The notes under the pieces are model-generated. The model saw only the letters and a list, made by a program, of their open reading frames with translations. It had not been told where the DNA came from and made no database searches. A stretch of DNA of 29,819 bases from Candidatus Sumerlaeota bacterium. Its GTDB lineage: Bacteria; Sumerlaeota; Sumerlaeia; JAFGJS01. The DNA is taken from assembly GCA_016928995.1 (NCBI GenBank), contig JAFGJS010000057.1:1-29819 (forward strand). The letters are read 5' to 3'. The position numbers and the translations under genes are program-made. Of this stretch, positions 1-7,157 are shown piece by piece (position 1 is the stretch's first letter; every line of letters starts with the position of its first letter).

Positions 1-303
1 CCGACGCTCAGCGGTCTGCACGATCTGGGGCGTGTCGCCGACGTGGCGAGGCATTTCGGCATCCCCGCGATGGTTTGCATCAATAAATGGGACATCAATC
101 CGGACGTCGCATCGCAAATCGAGCAAGAGGCGATCTCCCGCGGTCTGACGCTTGCCGGACGCGTCCGTTACGATTCCGCCGTAACGGCAGCGCAGATTCA
201 GAAACGCTCCGTTGTGGAACACAAGATCGATGGTTGCGCCCAGGATATCCGCGCGGTCTGGGAACGAATAAACACGATCTTGTTCGGGCAGAAGGCGCCC
301 TGA
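1..303 (+). CDS. MinD/Mrp-superfamily P-loop ATPase (ferredoxin-containing type), C-terminal fragment
   Basis: The reading frame is open from base 1 and ends at TGA 301-303, so only the last 100 codons are present; the Walker A region and any ferredoxin insert lie outside the window. The visible part reads PTLSGLHDLGRV, then a helix, then GIPAMVCINKWDIN. This matches the late part of MinD-like ATPases of the COG1149 type: the E/P-T-x-SGLHDL segment after Walker B and an NK-x-D nucleotide-base motif. The RVRYDSAVTAAQ stretch corresponds to the conserved 'RIPYDPAVTEAQ' segment. In this family the protein is a cytoplasmic ATPase thought to handle Fe-S or metal-cofactor chemistry; the exact substrate is unknown. 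The family assignment is fairly secure, the function is not. Confidence 0.75.
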   Translation, partial: PTLSGLHDLGRVADVARHFGIPAMVCINKWDINPDVASQIEQEAISRGLTLAGRVRYDSAVTAAQIQKRSVVEHKIDGCAQDIRAVWERINTILFGQKAP

Positions 304-611
304 AATAATATCCCGCTCGGAAAGCATAATCCGCACGGAGGATCATAATGATGGGCGCACCAACGCCAACTTCAAGCCGTTGACCAAACACATCAAAGTA
401 AAAATCTCTGTAGTGCAACGAAATTATTGCCTTTCAGGAAGATCTGGCTCACTACGCTTCAGAATCGGATGAAATGATTGACAACCAATGCACGTTCATC
501 GAAACTTCGGCCGCTGCGGTTGTTATTGCAGTTTGCGCATATGCTGGAATTGTCCAGCAGGCACGGTGATCGAGTTAAAATAATAATTTTCACATAGAAA
601 GGTGTGAACAC
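304..611. other. Intergenic leader before the thiazole synthase gene
   Basis: This stretch has no supportable gene. The one clear structure is a 7-bp hairpin at 542-559 (TGCTGGA / TCCAGCA, 4-base loop) about 50 bases before the next start; no T-run follows, so it is not a normal terminator. An AT-rich segment at 575-590 could hold a -10 element, but I found no matching -35. The conserved parts of a TPP riboswitch (CTGAGA and the distal ACCTGATCTGGATAATGCC-like block) are not visible. Confidence 0.5.
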
Positions 612-1382
612 ATGGATCATTTTAATGAAGTGGAAATTTCCAGAGCGATTCTGGATGCATATAACGCCAAATTCAGCAAGGCTTTGCAAAGCGACGTGGC
701 GATTGTCGGCGCAGGGCCTTCGGGCCTTGTCGCGGCCTGGCGGCTGGCGCAAATGAATTATCGGGTCGTGGTGCTGGAAAAACGGCTCAGCTCCGGCGGC
801 GGCATTTGGGGCGGAAGCATGGGCATGAACGAAGTCGTCGTGCAAAAAGAGGCTTTGCGCATTCTAGAAGAAGCGGGAATCCGGTATCAAGCCTATGGAA
901 ATCTTTACACGGTCGATGCGTCGGAACTGGCTTCGGGGTTGTGCATGAAAGCGCTTCACGCCGGCGCGATACTATTAAACCTGATCACTGTTGAAGATCT
1001 TTGCGTTCATGAGGGCCGCGTGACCGGAGTCGTCGCCAACCGGACCATGCTGGGCGACAACCTGCCGATCGATCCCATCATATTTGCATCATCGGTGTCG
1101 ATCGACTCCACCGGACATGACGCCGATCTGATCAATTACCTCATTCAGCGCGGCCTGCTGAAAAACGAATTTCCCGGCGAAGGTCCGATGGACGCTCCGG
1201 CCGGCGAGCAGTTCGTCGTCGATCACGTCAAGGAGATCTATCCCGGATTATGGACGACAGGCATGAGCGTCTGCTCCTCGATGGGCGGACCGCGCATGGG
1301 GCCGATCTTCGGCGGCATGCTCCTTTCGGGAGACAAGGTGGCCGCATGTGTGGCCGAAACGCTGAAGCAGGCGAAAGCTTGA
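612..1382 (+). CDS. thi4: Thi4-family FAD/NAD-dependent thiazole synthase (prokaryotic type)
   Basis: At 256 aa this matches prokaryotic Thi4 proteins, which build the thiazole half of thiamine from NAD, glycine and a sulfur source. A Rossmann GxGxxG (GAGPSG, about 33-38) is followed by the Thi4-specific GGGIWGG (62-68), the G-VVANRT stretch, an IDP motif at 153-155, TGHD at 167-170, and the C-terminal GPRMGPIFGGML. At the site where yeast has the sulfur-donating Cys205 and archaeal enzymes have His (H-V-D-P), this protein has Pro152 (P-I-D-P), so it can use neither known arrangement in the usual way. The ATG at 612 follows AGAAAGG at good distance. No other thiamine gene is visible. It could be a true thiazole synthase with altered sulfur delivery or a relative with another product. 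Confidence 0.85.
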   Translation: MDHFNEVEISRAILDAYNAKFSKALQSDVAIVGAGPSGLVAAWRLAQMNYRVVVLEKRLSSGGGIWGGSMGMNEVVVQKEALRILEEAGIRYQAYGNLYTVDASELASGLCMKALHAGAILLNLITVEDLCVHEGRVTGVVANRTMLGDNLPIDPIIFASSVSIDSTGHDADLINYLIQRGLLKNEFPGEGPMDAPAGEQFVVDHVKEIYPGLWTTGMSVCSSMGGPRMGPIFGGMLLSGDKVAACVAETLKQAKA

Positions 1383-1449
1383 TTCACGCATTTATATCGC
1401 TCGGACATTTCATCGTGTCCAATCATCCAAATACGGGAGAATAATCATT

Positions 1450-1830
1450 ATGACAGCATTGCCCGAAAGCGTTCGACAAGCCTGGGAAGATCGGGACGGT
1501 CCCGCTATATTTGCGACGGTGGATCCTGAAACCGGCGCTCCAAACATCATCTATGTGACCTGCGTCGCAATGCATTCCGGCGACTGCCTCGTTGTCGCCG
1601 ATAATTATTTTCATAAAACCCGTCACAATATCGATGCGGGCGGCAGCGGAGCGATTCTCTTTCGCGACAAGGCGGGCAAAGCGTACCAAGTCAAGGGACA
1701 AATTGAATATCATACCGAGGGCGAGATTTTCGACGAGATGAAAACCTGGAATCCGGCCCAGCATCCGGGGCATGCCGCTGCGGTTTTACGGGTCGAGCAG
1801 GTGTTTTCAGGCGCGGAGCAATTGGCGTAA
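1450..1830 (+). CDS. Pyridoxamine 5'-phosphate oxidase-like FMN-binding split-barrel protein
   Basis: This 126-aa protein has the size and pattern of small PNPOx-like flavoproteins: an N-terminal beta pair (GPAIFATVDPETGAPNIIYV), a middle segment ending DNYFHKTRHNI, a strand GAILFRDKAGKAYQVKG, then a C-terminal helix. Members bind FMN or F420 and act as small oxidoreductases or flavin sensors; substrates are usually unknown. The length is too short for a true PdxH, which is over 200 aa. The start at 1450 follows GGGAG. It lies 67 bases after thi4 and 24 bases before the radical SAM gene on the same strand, suggesting co-transcription. Confidence 0.75.
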   Translation: MTALPESVRQAWEDRDGPAIFATVDPETGAPNIIYVTCVAMHSGDCLVVADNYFHKTRHNIDAGGSGAILFRDKAGKAYQVKGQIEYHTEGEIFDEMKTWNPAQHPGHAAAVLRVEQVFSGAEQLA

Positions 1831-1854
1831 GGTGAAACCAAAGGACAGAGCGCG

Positions 1855-2775
1855 ATGAGTCACATCTTTGGCCCGGTTCCATCCAGAAGACTCGGACGCT
1901 CGCTCGGTGTGGATCTCGTACCGTTCAAGACATGCTCCTACGACTGCATCTACTGTCAACTCGGCCGGACAACGGACCTGACCGTTGAAAGACGGGAATG
2001 GGCGCCCCTGGACGACGTGCTGGCGGAATTGGAAGACAAGCTCGCGCTCAATCCCGACTACATCACGATGAGCGGATCGGGCGAGCCAACGCTTTATTCA
2101 CGGCTGGGCGAATTGATTGACCGCATCCGTTCGATGACCGGCGTTCCCATCGCCGTGCTGACCAACGGTTCCTTGTTGTCGCGGCCAGAAATCCGCGCGC
2201 AGCTGCTGAACGCGCAGCTGGTCATCCCTTCGCTGGACGCGGGAAGCGAGGAGCTGTTCCAGACGATCAACCGCCCGGAGCAAAGCCTTTCATTCGAGGA
2301 AATGCTGGAAGGGCTCATCCAGTTCCGCCGGGAATACCAGGGGCAGTATTGGCTGGAGGTGTTTTTTCTCGCCGGGCTAAACGACAGCGCGGACGAGGCG
2401 CATAAAATCATGGAGTGCGTCCGGCGGATCAAGCCGGACCGGACGCAACTCAATACCGCCACGCGCCCCACGGCGGAAAGCCATGCGATCCGGGTGGATG
2501 CGCGGCGTCTGGCCGAACTCGCGGCCGCGTTCGATCCGCCCGCCGAGGTCATCGCCGATTACCACGGCGTTCATGCGCAGAGCGACTTTCAATCCGCGAA
2601 GGAAAACGTGCTGGCCATGATTCAGCGCCGCCCCTGCACACTGGACGACATCGCGAGCGGCCTCGCCATGCATCGCAACCAGGTCGTCAAACACCTCGAA
2701 GAGCTTGAGGCTGAAGGCGCGTTGACGAAAAAAATCACCGGCGGCCGTCTTTATTACACTGGAGCACAACGCTGA
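1855..2775 (+). CDS. Radical SAM protein with C-terminal winged-helix domain (COG0731-like)
   Basis: The 306-aa protein begins with FGPVPSRRLGRSLGVD and carries the cluster-binding motif C27-x3-C31-x2-C34 (CSYDCIYC). A SAM-contacting GSGEP motif follows at about 74-78, then LTNGSLL as in the second half of the radical SAM barrel. After about residue 240 there is a winged-helix-like region (TLDDIASGLAMHRNQVVKHL, then EAEGALTKK) with the LYYT beta wing. Radical SAM proteins cleave SAM to start radical chemistry; the substrate of this subgroup is not known to me. The start at 1855 follows AAAGGA, 24 bases after the PNPOx-like gene. The helix-turn-helix may bind DNA, RNA or a partner. Confidence 0.8.
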   Translation: MSHIFGPVPSRRLGRSLGVDLVPFKTCSYDCIYCQLGRTTDLTVERREWAPLDDVLAELEDKLALNPDYITMSGSGEPTLYSRLGELIDRIRSMTGVPIAVLTNGSLLSRPEIRAQLLNAQLVIPSLDAGSEELFQTINRPEQSLSFEEMLEGLIQFRREYQGQYWLEVFFLAGLNDSADEAHKIMECVRRIKPDRTQLNTATRPTAESHAIRVDARRLAELAAAFDPPAEVIADYHGVHAQSDFQSAKENVLAMIQRRPCTLDDIASGLAMHRNQVVKHLEELEAEGALTKKITGGRLYYTGAQR

Positions 2776-2809
2776 AATACGAGCGTTGTCCGCGTTGCAT
2801 TGATCGATC

Positions 2810-3979
2810 ATGAGTCACTCAAACGACACGCAGAAATTTCAAACCGGCAAAGTCGCCCTGATTGCATTGTCGCATCTGGTGCATGACATCTATAGCTCGT
2901 TCCTGGCCCCGATCTTGCCGCTGTTGATCGATAAATTAGGCTTTTCCTATACCCTGGCCGGCCTCTTGACGGTCGCGCAGCGCTCGCCCTCTGTGCTGAA
3001 TCCGATTCTGGGGATCATCGCGGATAAAATCAGCGTGCGCTATTTTCTGATCGGCGCTCCGGCAATCACGGCCATCTCGATGAGTCTGCTGGGCGCCGCT
3101 CCTTCCTATCCCGTGTTGGTTATCCTGCTGCTCATCATGGGCCTTAGCGCCGCCTGTTATCACGTTCCGGCGCCAGTGATGATCAAACAGATTTCCGGCG
3201 ATCAAATCGGCAAGGGAATGAGCTTTTTCATGTTCGCCGGGGAGTTGGCCCGGATGATCGGCCCGCTGGTGATCATCGGCGCCGTGTGGCTCTGGGGGCT
3301 GGAGGGCACATACTGTTTGATTGCACCGGGGTTGCTGGCCTCGCTGTTGCTCTACCTGAATTTCAAAAATATCCCCGTGCAACGCCAAGCCAGCGCCGCC
3401 CGTCCCGCCGGTTTGGGACAAACGCTGATCAAGATGCGTAAAACTTTTATCGGCTTGACGGGCATCCTCATTTTCATGGGCGGACTGAAAGGCGCGATGG
3501 TTGTATTTTTGCCGGTGTATTTGACGGAAAAAGGCTCGAGTCTCGCGCTGGCGGGGATCTCGCTGTCGGTGCTGCAGGCCGGCGGAGTCGTTGGCGCGCT
3601 GGCGGCCGGGACGCTGTCGGACCGGCTAGGACGAAAATTCGTTTTGCTGGCGACGACACTCGCCGCGCCGGTGGTTACGTGGATTTTCCTGCTCAATCCG
3701 GCGTTCCTGACCGCGCCGATTCTGTTTATTCTCGGTTTCTTTCTGCTCTCGAACGGCCCGGTCATGCTGGCGATCATCCAGGAGAGCGACACGGAACGCC
3801 CGGCGTATGTCAACGGCGTCTATATGATGATCAATTTTCTGGCCGGTTCCGGAATGACCGTCCTGGCCGGCGCATCCAATGACTGGCTGGGGCTCGACAA
3901 AACCTGCTGGCTAGCGACATTCCTCTTTTTCGGCGCGATCCTCTGCCTTCCGCTGTTGCCGGGGAAATCAAGGGGCTAG
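2810..3979 (+). CDS. Major facilitator superfamily transporter, fosmidomycin-resistance-like
   Basis: The 389-aa hydrophobic protein has the spacing of twelve membrane helices in two six-helix halves. The beginning (LSHLVHDIYSSFLAPILPLL) is typical of the fosmidomycin-resistance branch of MFS exporters. The helix 2-3 loop GIIADKISVR and the second-half GTLSDRLGRK are MFS signature loops. It should sit in the inner membrane and export a small molecule; nothing in the sequence fixes the substrate. No convincing ribosome site precedes the ATG at 2810, but the gene starts 34 bases after the radical SAM gene and could be read by coupling. A palindrome at 4010-4027 may end the operon. Confidence 0.8.
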   Translation: MSHSNDTQKFQTGKVALIALSHLVHDIYSSFLAPILPLLIDKLGFSYTLAGLLTVAQRSPSVLNPILGIIADKISVRYFLIGAPAITAISMSLLGAAPSYPVLVILLLIMGLSAACYHVPAPVMIKQISGDQIGKGMSFFMFAGELARMIGPLVIIGAVWLWGLEGTYCLIAPGLLASLLLYLNFKNIPVQRQASAARPAGLGQTLIKMRKTFIGLTGILIFMGGLKGAMVVFLPVYLTEKGSSLALAGISLSVLQAGGVVGALAAGTLSDRLGRKFVLLATTLAAPVVTWIFLLNPAFLTAPILFILGFFLLSNGPVMLAIIQESDTERPAYVNGVYMMINFLAGSGMTVLAGASNDWLGLDKTCWLATFLFFGAILCLPLLPGKSRG

Positions 3980-4009
3980 CCCGCATTATTAATCGGCTTT
4001 TCGTTGTAG

Positions 4010-4037
4010 GGTGGGCCTTGGCCCACCGTCTTGTTTT
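4010..4037 (+). terminator. Perfect palindrome with T-rich tail after the MFS gene
   Basis: GGTGGGCC at 4010-4017 and GGCCCACC at 4020-4027 form a stem that folds as 7 bp with a CTTG loop, followed by GTCTTGTTTT. It could terminate the plus-strand operon. The same GTAGGGTGGGCC...GGCCCACC arrangement occurs as a dispersed repeat in many genomes, so it may equally be a repeat copy that happens to lie here. Confidence 0.4.
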
Positions 4038-4334
4038 AAACAGTACGGTGAACCGGCTGTAGCAGTTGTCATAAGTCGCGTCGCGCACCTCGCGCAGCCG
4101 GCCAAAGGCGTCCCAGTGCAGCGTGAAATCCTCCTCCAGGATCGGGCAAACGCCCTGCACCATGTTGCCATTGGCGTCATACCAATCCGGATCGAAGGCG
4201 CCATAATACCAATGCGGTATTTCGTTGAGATCCGTAGCGCCCTGCCAGTTCCCCAAGCCGTCCAGATCCCAATCCTCCGAATCGTCAATCGTGCTCATCG
4301 CCGAGCGCGCGATCTTATTGGTTACTTTTATCAT
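4032..4334 (-). pseudogene. Remnant of a YD/RHS-repeat protein
   Basis: On the minus strand, 4334 down to about 4032 encodes a peptide with LDGLGNWQG, DANGNMVQG and LHWDAFGRLREVRDA. These are the classic pieces of YD (RHS) repeats, where 'DANGNM' is followed by 'WDAxxRLxEVxD'. Such repeats belong to very large secreted or wall-associated proteins and polymorphic toxins of over 1000 aa. Here barely one or two repeat units remain, with no signal peptide, no core domain and no toxin tip. The similarity stops near the palindrome at 4010-4027, after which the frame runs antisense through the MFS gene and is not coding. I read it as a decayed fragment left by deletion or recombination. Confidence 0.6.
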
Positions 4335-4343
4335 CAGAATTAA

Positions 4344-4771
4344 GTAGGATCCCCGGCTGTGTTTTCTTCACATTCGGACAATACTATCGAGAGATGTCTA
4401 TCATCAGAAAGCGGCCTGAACGACCGCACGGAGCAAAGCCTAGGGCAAGCGCAACGCGCGCAGCCCTGGGTCAAGCCGGCCTCCACACCCCCAAGCCCTG
4501 AAAGGGCGCCACAAAAACGGACACGCTCAATCGCCACCGCTGTGGTTGCACATCATCGGTTAAAAGTTAAGAAGCATTATAACCTATTGCAGCAAACAAC
4601 TCCTCATGCTAAATCCGTATCATTAAACTATCGCGGCCCTACGGGCCGCAGGATCGTAGCCGAGGGTGACCGTAGGGAACCCCCGGAAGATCGTAAAATT
4701 GAATTGAGCCCCAACGGGGCGAAACAAAACCCGTCGAAAAGGCTACATATACATACCGCAAAAGACAGCCA
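4344..4771. repeat. Intergenic cluster of short GC-rich palindromes (REP-like)
   Basis: No believable gene lies here, although one long frame stays open by chance. Four hairpins occur within about 280 bases: CCTAGGG/CCCTGGG at 4439-4445 and 4464-4470 (one G:T pair), GCCCT-GAA-AGGGC at 4495-4507, GCGGCCC-TAC-GGGCCGC at 4633-4649, and GCCCC-AAC-GGGGC at 4708-4720. The short 5-7 bp arms with 3-base loops, and phrases such as 'agccctgaaagggcgcca', resemble dispersed repeats common between genes in planctomycete-like and candidate-phylum genomes. No transposase or flanking target duplication is visible. Confidence 0.5.
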
Positions 4772-4975
4772 ATGCGATTTTTGCTCACAACATCGATAAC
4801 CCTGCTTTTATTCCTGCCGGGAATCCGCGCCGCCGCCTCCACGCTGATCGTTGGTGATGGCGGCTATAATACTATTCAAAATGCCATCGACGCGGCAGTG
4901 GATGGCGATGAAATCATTGTAGAGCCAGGTGTGTACTACGAGAATATCGAGTTCAATGGGAAAACTTGTTACTGA
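4772..4975 (+). pseudogene. Truncated start of a secreted right-handed beta-helix protein
   Basis: Sixty-seven codons are open. The first 22 or so (MRFLLTTSITLLLFLPGIRA) form a signal peptide. They are followed by STLIVGDGGYNTIQNAIDAA and then DGDEIIVEPGVYYENIEF, the standard opening of pectate-lyase-like parallel beta-helix proteins, normally several hundred residues long. The frame stops just after the first coil at 4973-4975, so almost the whole domain is missing. Its end overlaps the tail of the convergent antiporter gene by 7 bases. The preceding ribosome site is weak. It is best read as a broken gene; a short secreted peptide cannot be excluded. Confidence 0.65.
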
Positions 4976-7014
4976 ATAAAGCGCGTGCAGTACCGGCGGC
5001 TAGCCGCGCGAGTGTTGCGCACGGGCGGCAAGTCCGCTCGTAATTGCAGTTGATGGCAACCGGGTCGGCGGCGCAGTTTCATGGCCAGCGCGCTGCGCGG
5101 GCTCCGCTGCGCCGCGCTGGCCGTTTGCGCCAGTTGCAGCCGCGCCAGCATGAGTTCCAGGTTTTCATTGCTTTCCGGCTCCTTGCCGGCATCTGCAGCG
5201 GCGGAATCCTTGCGCGCCGGAATTCCTGATTCGCCGCTTCGAATCAATTCGTAATCGTCCGCTTCAATACGCTGCCACTGTTCGTAGATTTGCCCTCTTT
5301 CCGCTCCGTAGGCGTGCATCACCGTCGCGGACATGGCCATCGCAGACTGGTATTCCTCCACCACGACGTCGTTCGCGCCAAGGCGGCGCAGCTCCGGGGC
5401 CTCCGCGTCGTAGCGGGTGCGCACGATGATCCGCAGCTCTTTGTTCACCGCGCGCGCGATGCCGACGATCTGCCGGGCGCTTGCCGGATCGCACGAGGCG
5501 ATGACGAGGGCCTTTGCTTTTTCCAGGCCGAGCTGCCGCAGCATCTCGTCGCGGCAGGCGTCGCCGTAAAACACCGGCTCGCCTTCCGCGCGCATCGTCC
5601 GCACTGTCTGCGGATTGAGCTCCAGCACGAGATAGCGAATTTTCAATTGCCGCAGCACACGAGCCACGCCGCGGCCGTTCGGGCCAAAGCCGACGATGAT
5701 CACATGGTCGCGCATCAACTTTGGATTGGCCACTTTCATCTTGCCATCCTGAATTTCCAGCCGATCCGGATCATCAACGCCGTTTTGCACGTTCTGCTTC
5801 CAATTGCGTCCGCCGAACCATCCCCAGCGATAAACCGTGGCGGAGCCGAACTGCATCAGGAACGGAGTCAGCGCCATCGTGGGCACCGCGACGGTCAGAA
5901 ACAGCTCAAACTGCGCCGTACTGAGCAATGCGAATTCCTTCCATCCAGCCGCGGCGACGACAAATGAGAACTCGCCGATCTGCGCCAGCCCCAGGGCCAT
6001 CAGCCACGACACACGCTGTCCGCGCTGGAACACCAGTCCGGCGATCAATACTATGAACGCTTTCACGATGACGATCGCAATGATCAGACCGATCAACAAA
6101 GCCGGCTGTTCAATAAAGGAGGCGGGCCGCACCAGCATGCCGATCGTGACGAAAAAGAGGCTCGAGAACGCATCGCGCAACGTGACGATTTCCGATTGAA
6201 TCTGCCGCGCATAGGGGGACTCGGCGATCAGCATGCCGCCCAGGAACGCGCCCAGCGCCATGGACATGCCGAATGCGCCGACGATCAGCGCCGCGCCGAA
6301 CGCCGTGAGCAGCACCGCCAGCGTGAAGATTTCCCGGCTGCGCACACTCACCACGCGCTCGAGCAGCCACGGGATGAAGATCCTCGCGCCCAGCGCCACG
6401 CCGCCCAGCACGGCAAGAGACTTCACGAATGCCAGCGCCGTCGATGTCAGCGAGAGATCGCCCCTGGGCGATAGCAGCGGCAAGGCCAGCATGATCGGAA
6501 TCACGGCCAGATCCTGCAACAGCAGCACGCCCAGCATGCCGCGTCCCTGCGGCGAATCCAGTTCTCCGCGCTGCTCCACCAGGCGCAACACGAGCGCCGT
6601 GCTGCTCAAGGCCAGCAGGAATCCCAGGAACAATCCCAATTGCCATGAAAATCCCAACGCCTGAGACAACACTGCCGCCACGCCAATCGAAAGCGCCAAT
6701 TGCACTCCGCCCACGCCAAAAGTCGCGGTCTTCATGCGCGCCATGTCGCGCAATGAAAATTTCAGGCCAACCGTGAAGAGCAGCAGCGTCACGCCGATTT
6801 CCGCCAGCGTTTCAATGTCCCGATGGCTATGGACTAAATCCAATCCTCCAGGGCCGATCAACACGCCGGCGGCCATGAAACCGATGATCGTGGGGATTTT
6901 CACCTTGCGCAACGCCCAGGCCGTGACCGTGGCCACGATCAGCACGATCGCCACATCGATCAGCAAGGGAGGCGGTCCTGCGCCCGCCATGAAATGCATA
7001 GCTGGAAAATTCAT
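4969..7014 (-). CDS. CPA2-family monovalent cation:proton antiporter with RCK domain (KefB/RosB-like)
   Basis: From the ATG at 7014 the product is 681 aa. Residues about 15-390 carry a dozen hydrophobic helices with family segments such as IPTIIGFMAAGVLIGP and LAEIGVTLLLFTVGL. A cytoplasmic RCK/TrkA-N domain follows at about 435-555, beginning HVIIVGFGPNGRG, a dinucleotide-binding GxGxxG. The protein should exchange K+ or Na+ for H+ across the inner membrane under nucleotide control. A TTG at 7089 would add 25 poorly conserved residues and has no ribosome site. The last 40 or so residues, rich in Arg and Ala, resemble read-through rather than a conserved domain, and overlap the broken beta-helix gene. 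It lies 143 bases downstream of oxyR on the same strand. Confidence 0.85.
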   Translation of the reverse strand: MNFPAMHFMAGAGPPPLLIDVAIVLIVATVTAWALRKVKIPTIIGFMAAGVLIGPGGLDLVHSHRDIETLAEIGVTLLLFTVGLKFSLRDMARMKTATFGVGGVQLALSIGVAAVLSQALGFSWQLGLFLGFLLALSSTALVLRLVEQRGELDSPQGRGMLGVLLLQDLAVIPIMLALPLLSPRGDLSLTSTALAFVKSLAVLGGVALGARIFIPWLLERVVSVRSREIFTLAVLLTAFGAALIVGAFGMSMALGAFLGGMLIAESPYARQIQSEIVTLRDAFSSLFFVTIGMLVRPASFIEQPALLIGLIIAIVIVKAFIVLIAGLVFQRGQRVSWLMALGLAQIGEFSFVVAAAGWKEFALLSTAQFELFLTVAVPTMALTPFLMQFGSATVYRWGWFGGRNWKQNVQNGVDDPDRLEIQDGKMKVANPKLMRDHVIIVGFGPNGRGVARVLRQLKIRYLVLELNPQTVRTMRAEGEPVFYGDACRDEMLRQLGLEKAKALVIASCDPASARQIVGIARAVNKELRIIVRTRYDAEAPELRRLGANDVVVEEYQSAMAMSATVMHAYGAERGQIYEQWQRIEADDYELIRSGESGIPARKDSAAADAGKEPESNENLELMLARLQLAQTASAAQRSPRSALAMKLRRRPGCHQLQLRADLPPVRNTRAASRRYCTRFIQ

Positions 7015-7031
7015 CCTTATGGTTCGTCTTT

Positions 7032-7069
7032 CGAGTACGCGTACGAATGATGAGAGCGAGTACGGGTAC
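7032..7069. repeat. Pair of 13-bp direct repeats upstream of the antiporter
   Basis: CGAGTACGCGTAC at 7032-7044 and CGAGTACGGGTAC at 7057-7069 differ at one base and are spaced 25 bp start to start. The first contains a perfect 10-bp palindrome, GTACGCGTAC, and the second the same palindrome with an altered centre. They lie 18-55 bases before the chosen antiporter start. Tandem palindromic half-sites in this position look like an operator. Confidence 0.4.
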
Positions 7070-7157
7070 AATCTGAAGGTGGATGACAATGATCAAAACA
7101 TACTTTGCCTGAGCATGCCGCAAGCGTCAATGCATGATCAACTTGAACCTGAGAAAA

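Noticed and set aside
304-611. TPP riboswitch upstream of thi4
   Set aside because: The conserved CTGAGA and distal purine-rich blocks are absent; only a simple hairpin is present.
4359-4799. 146-codon plus-strand frame between the YD remnant and the beta-helix fragment
   Set aside because: It runs through the palindrome cluster, has no family-like segment and no ribosome site; composition is that of translated repeats.
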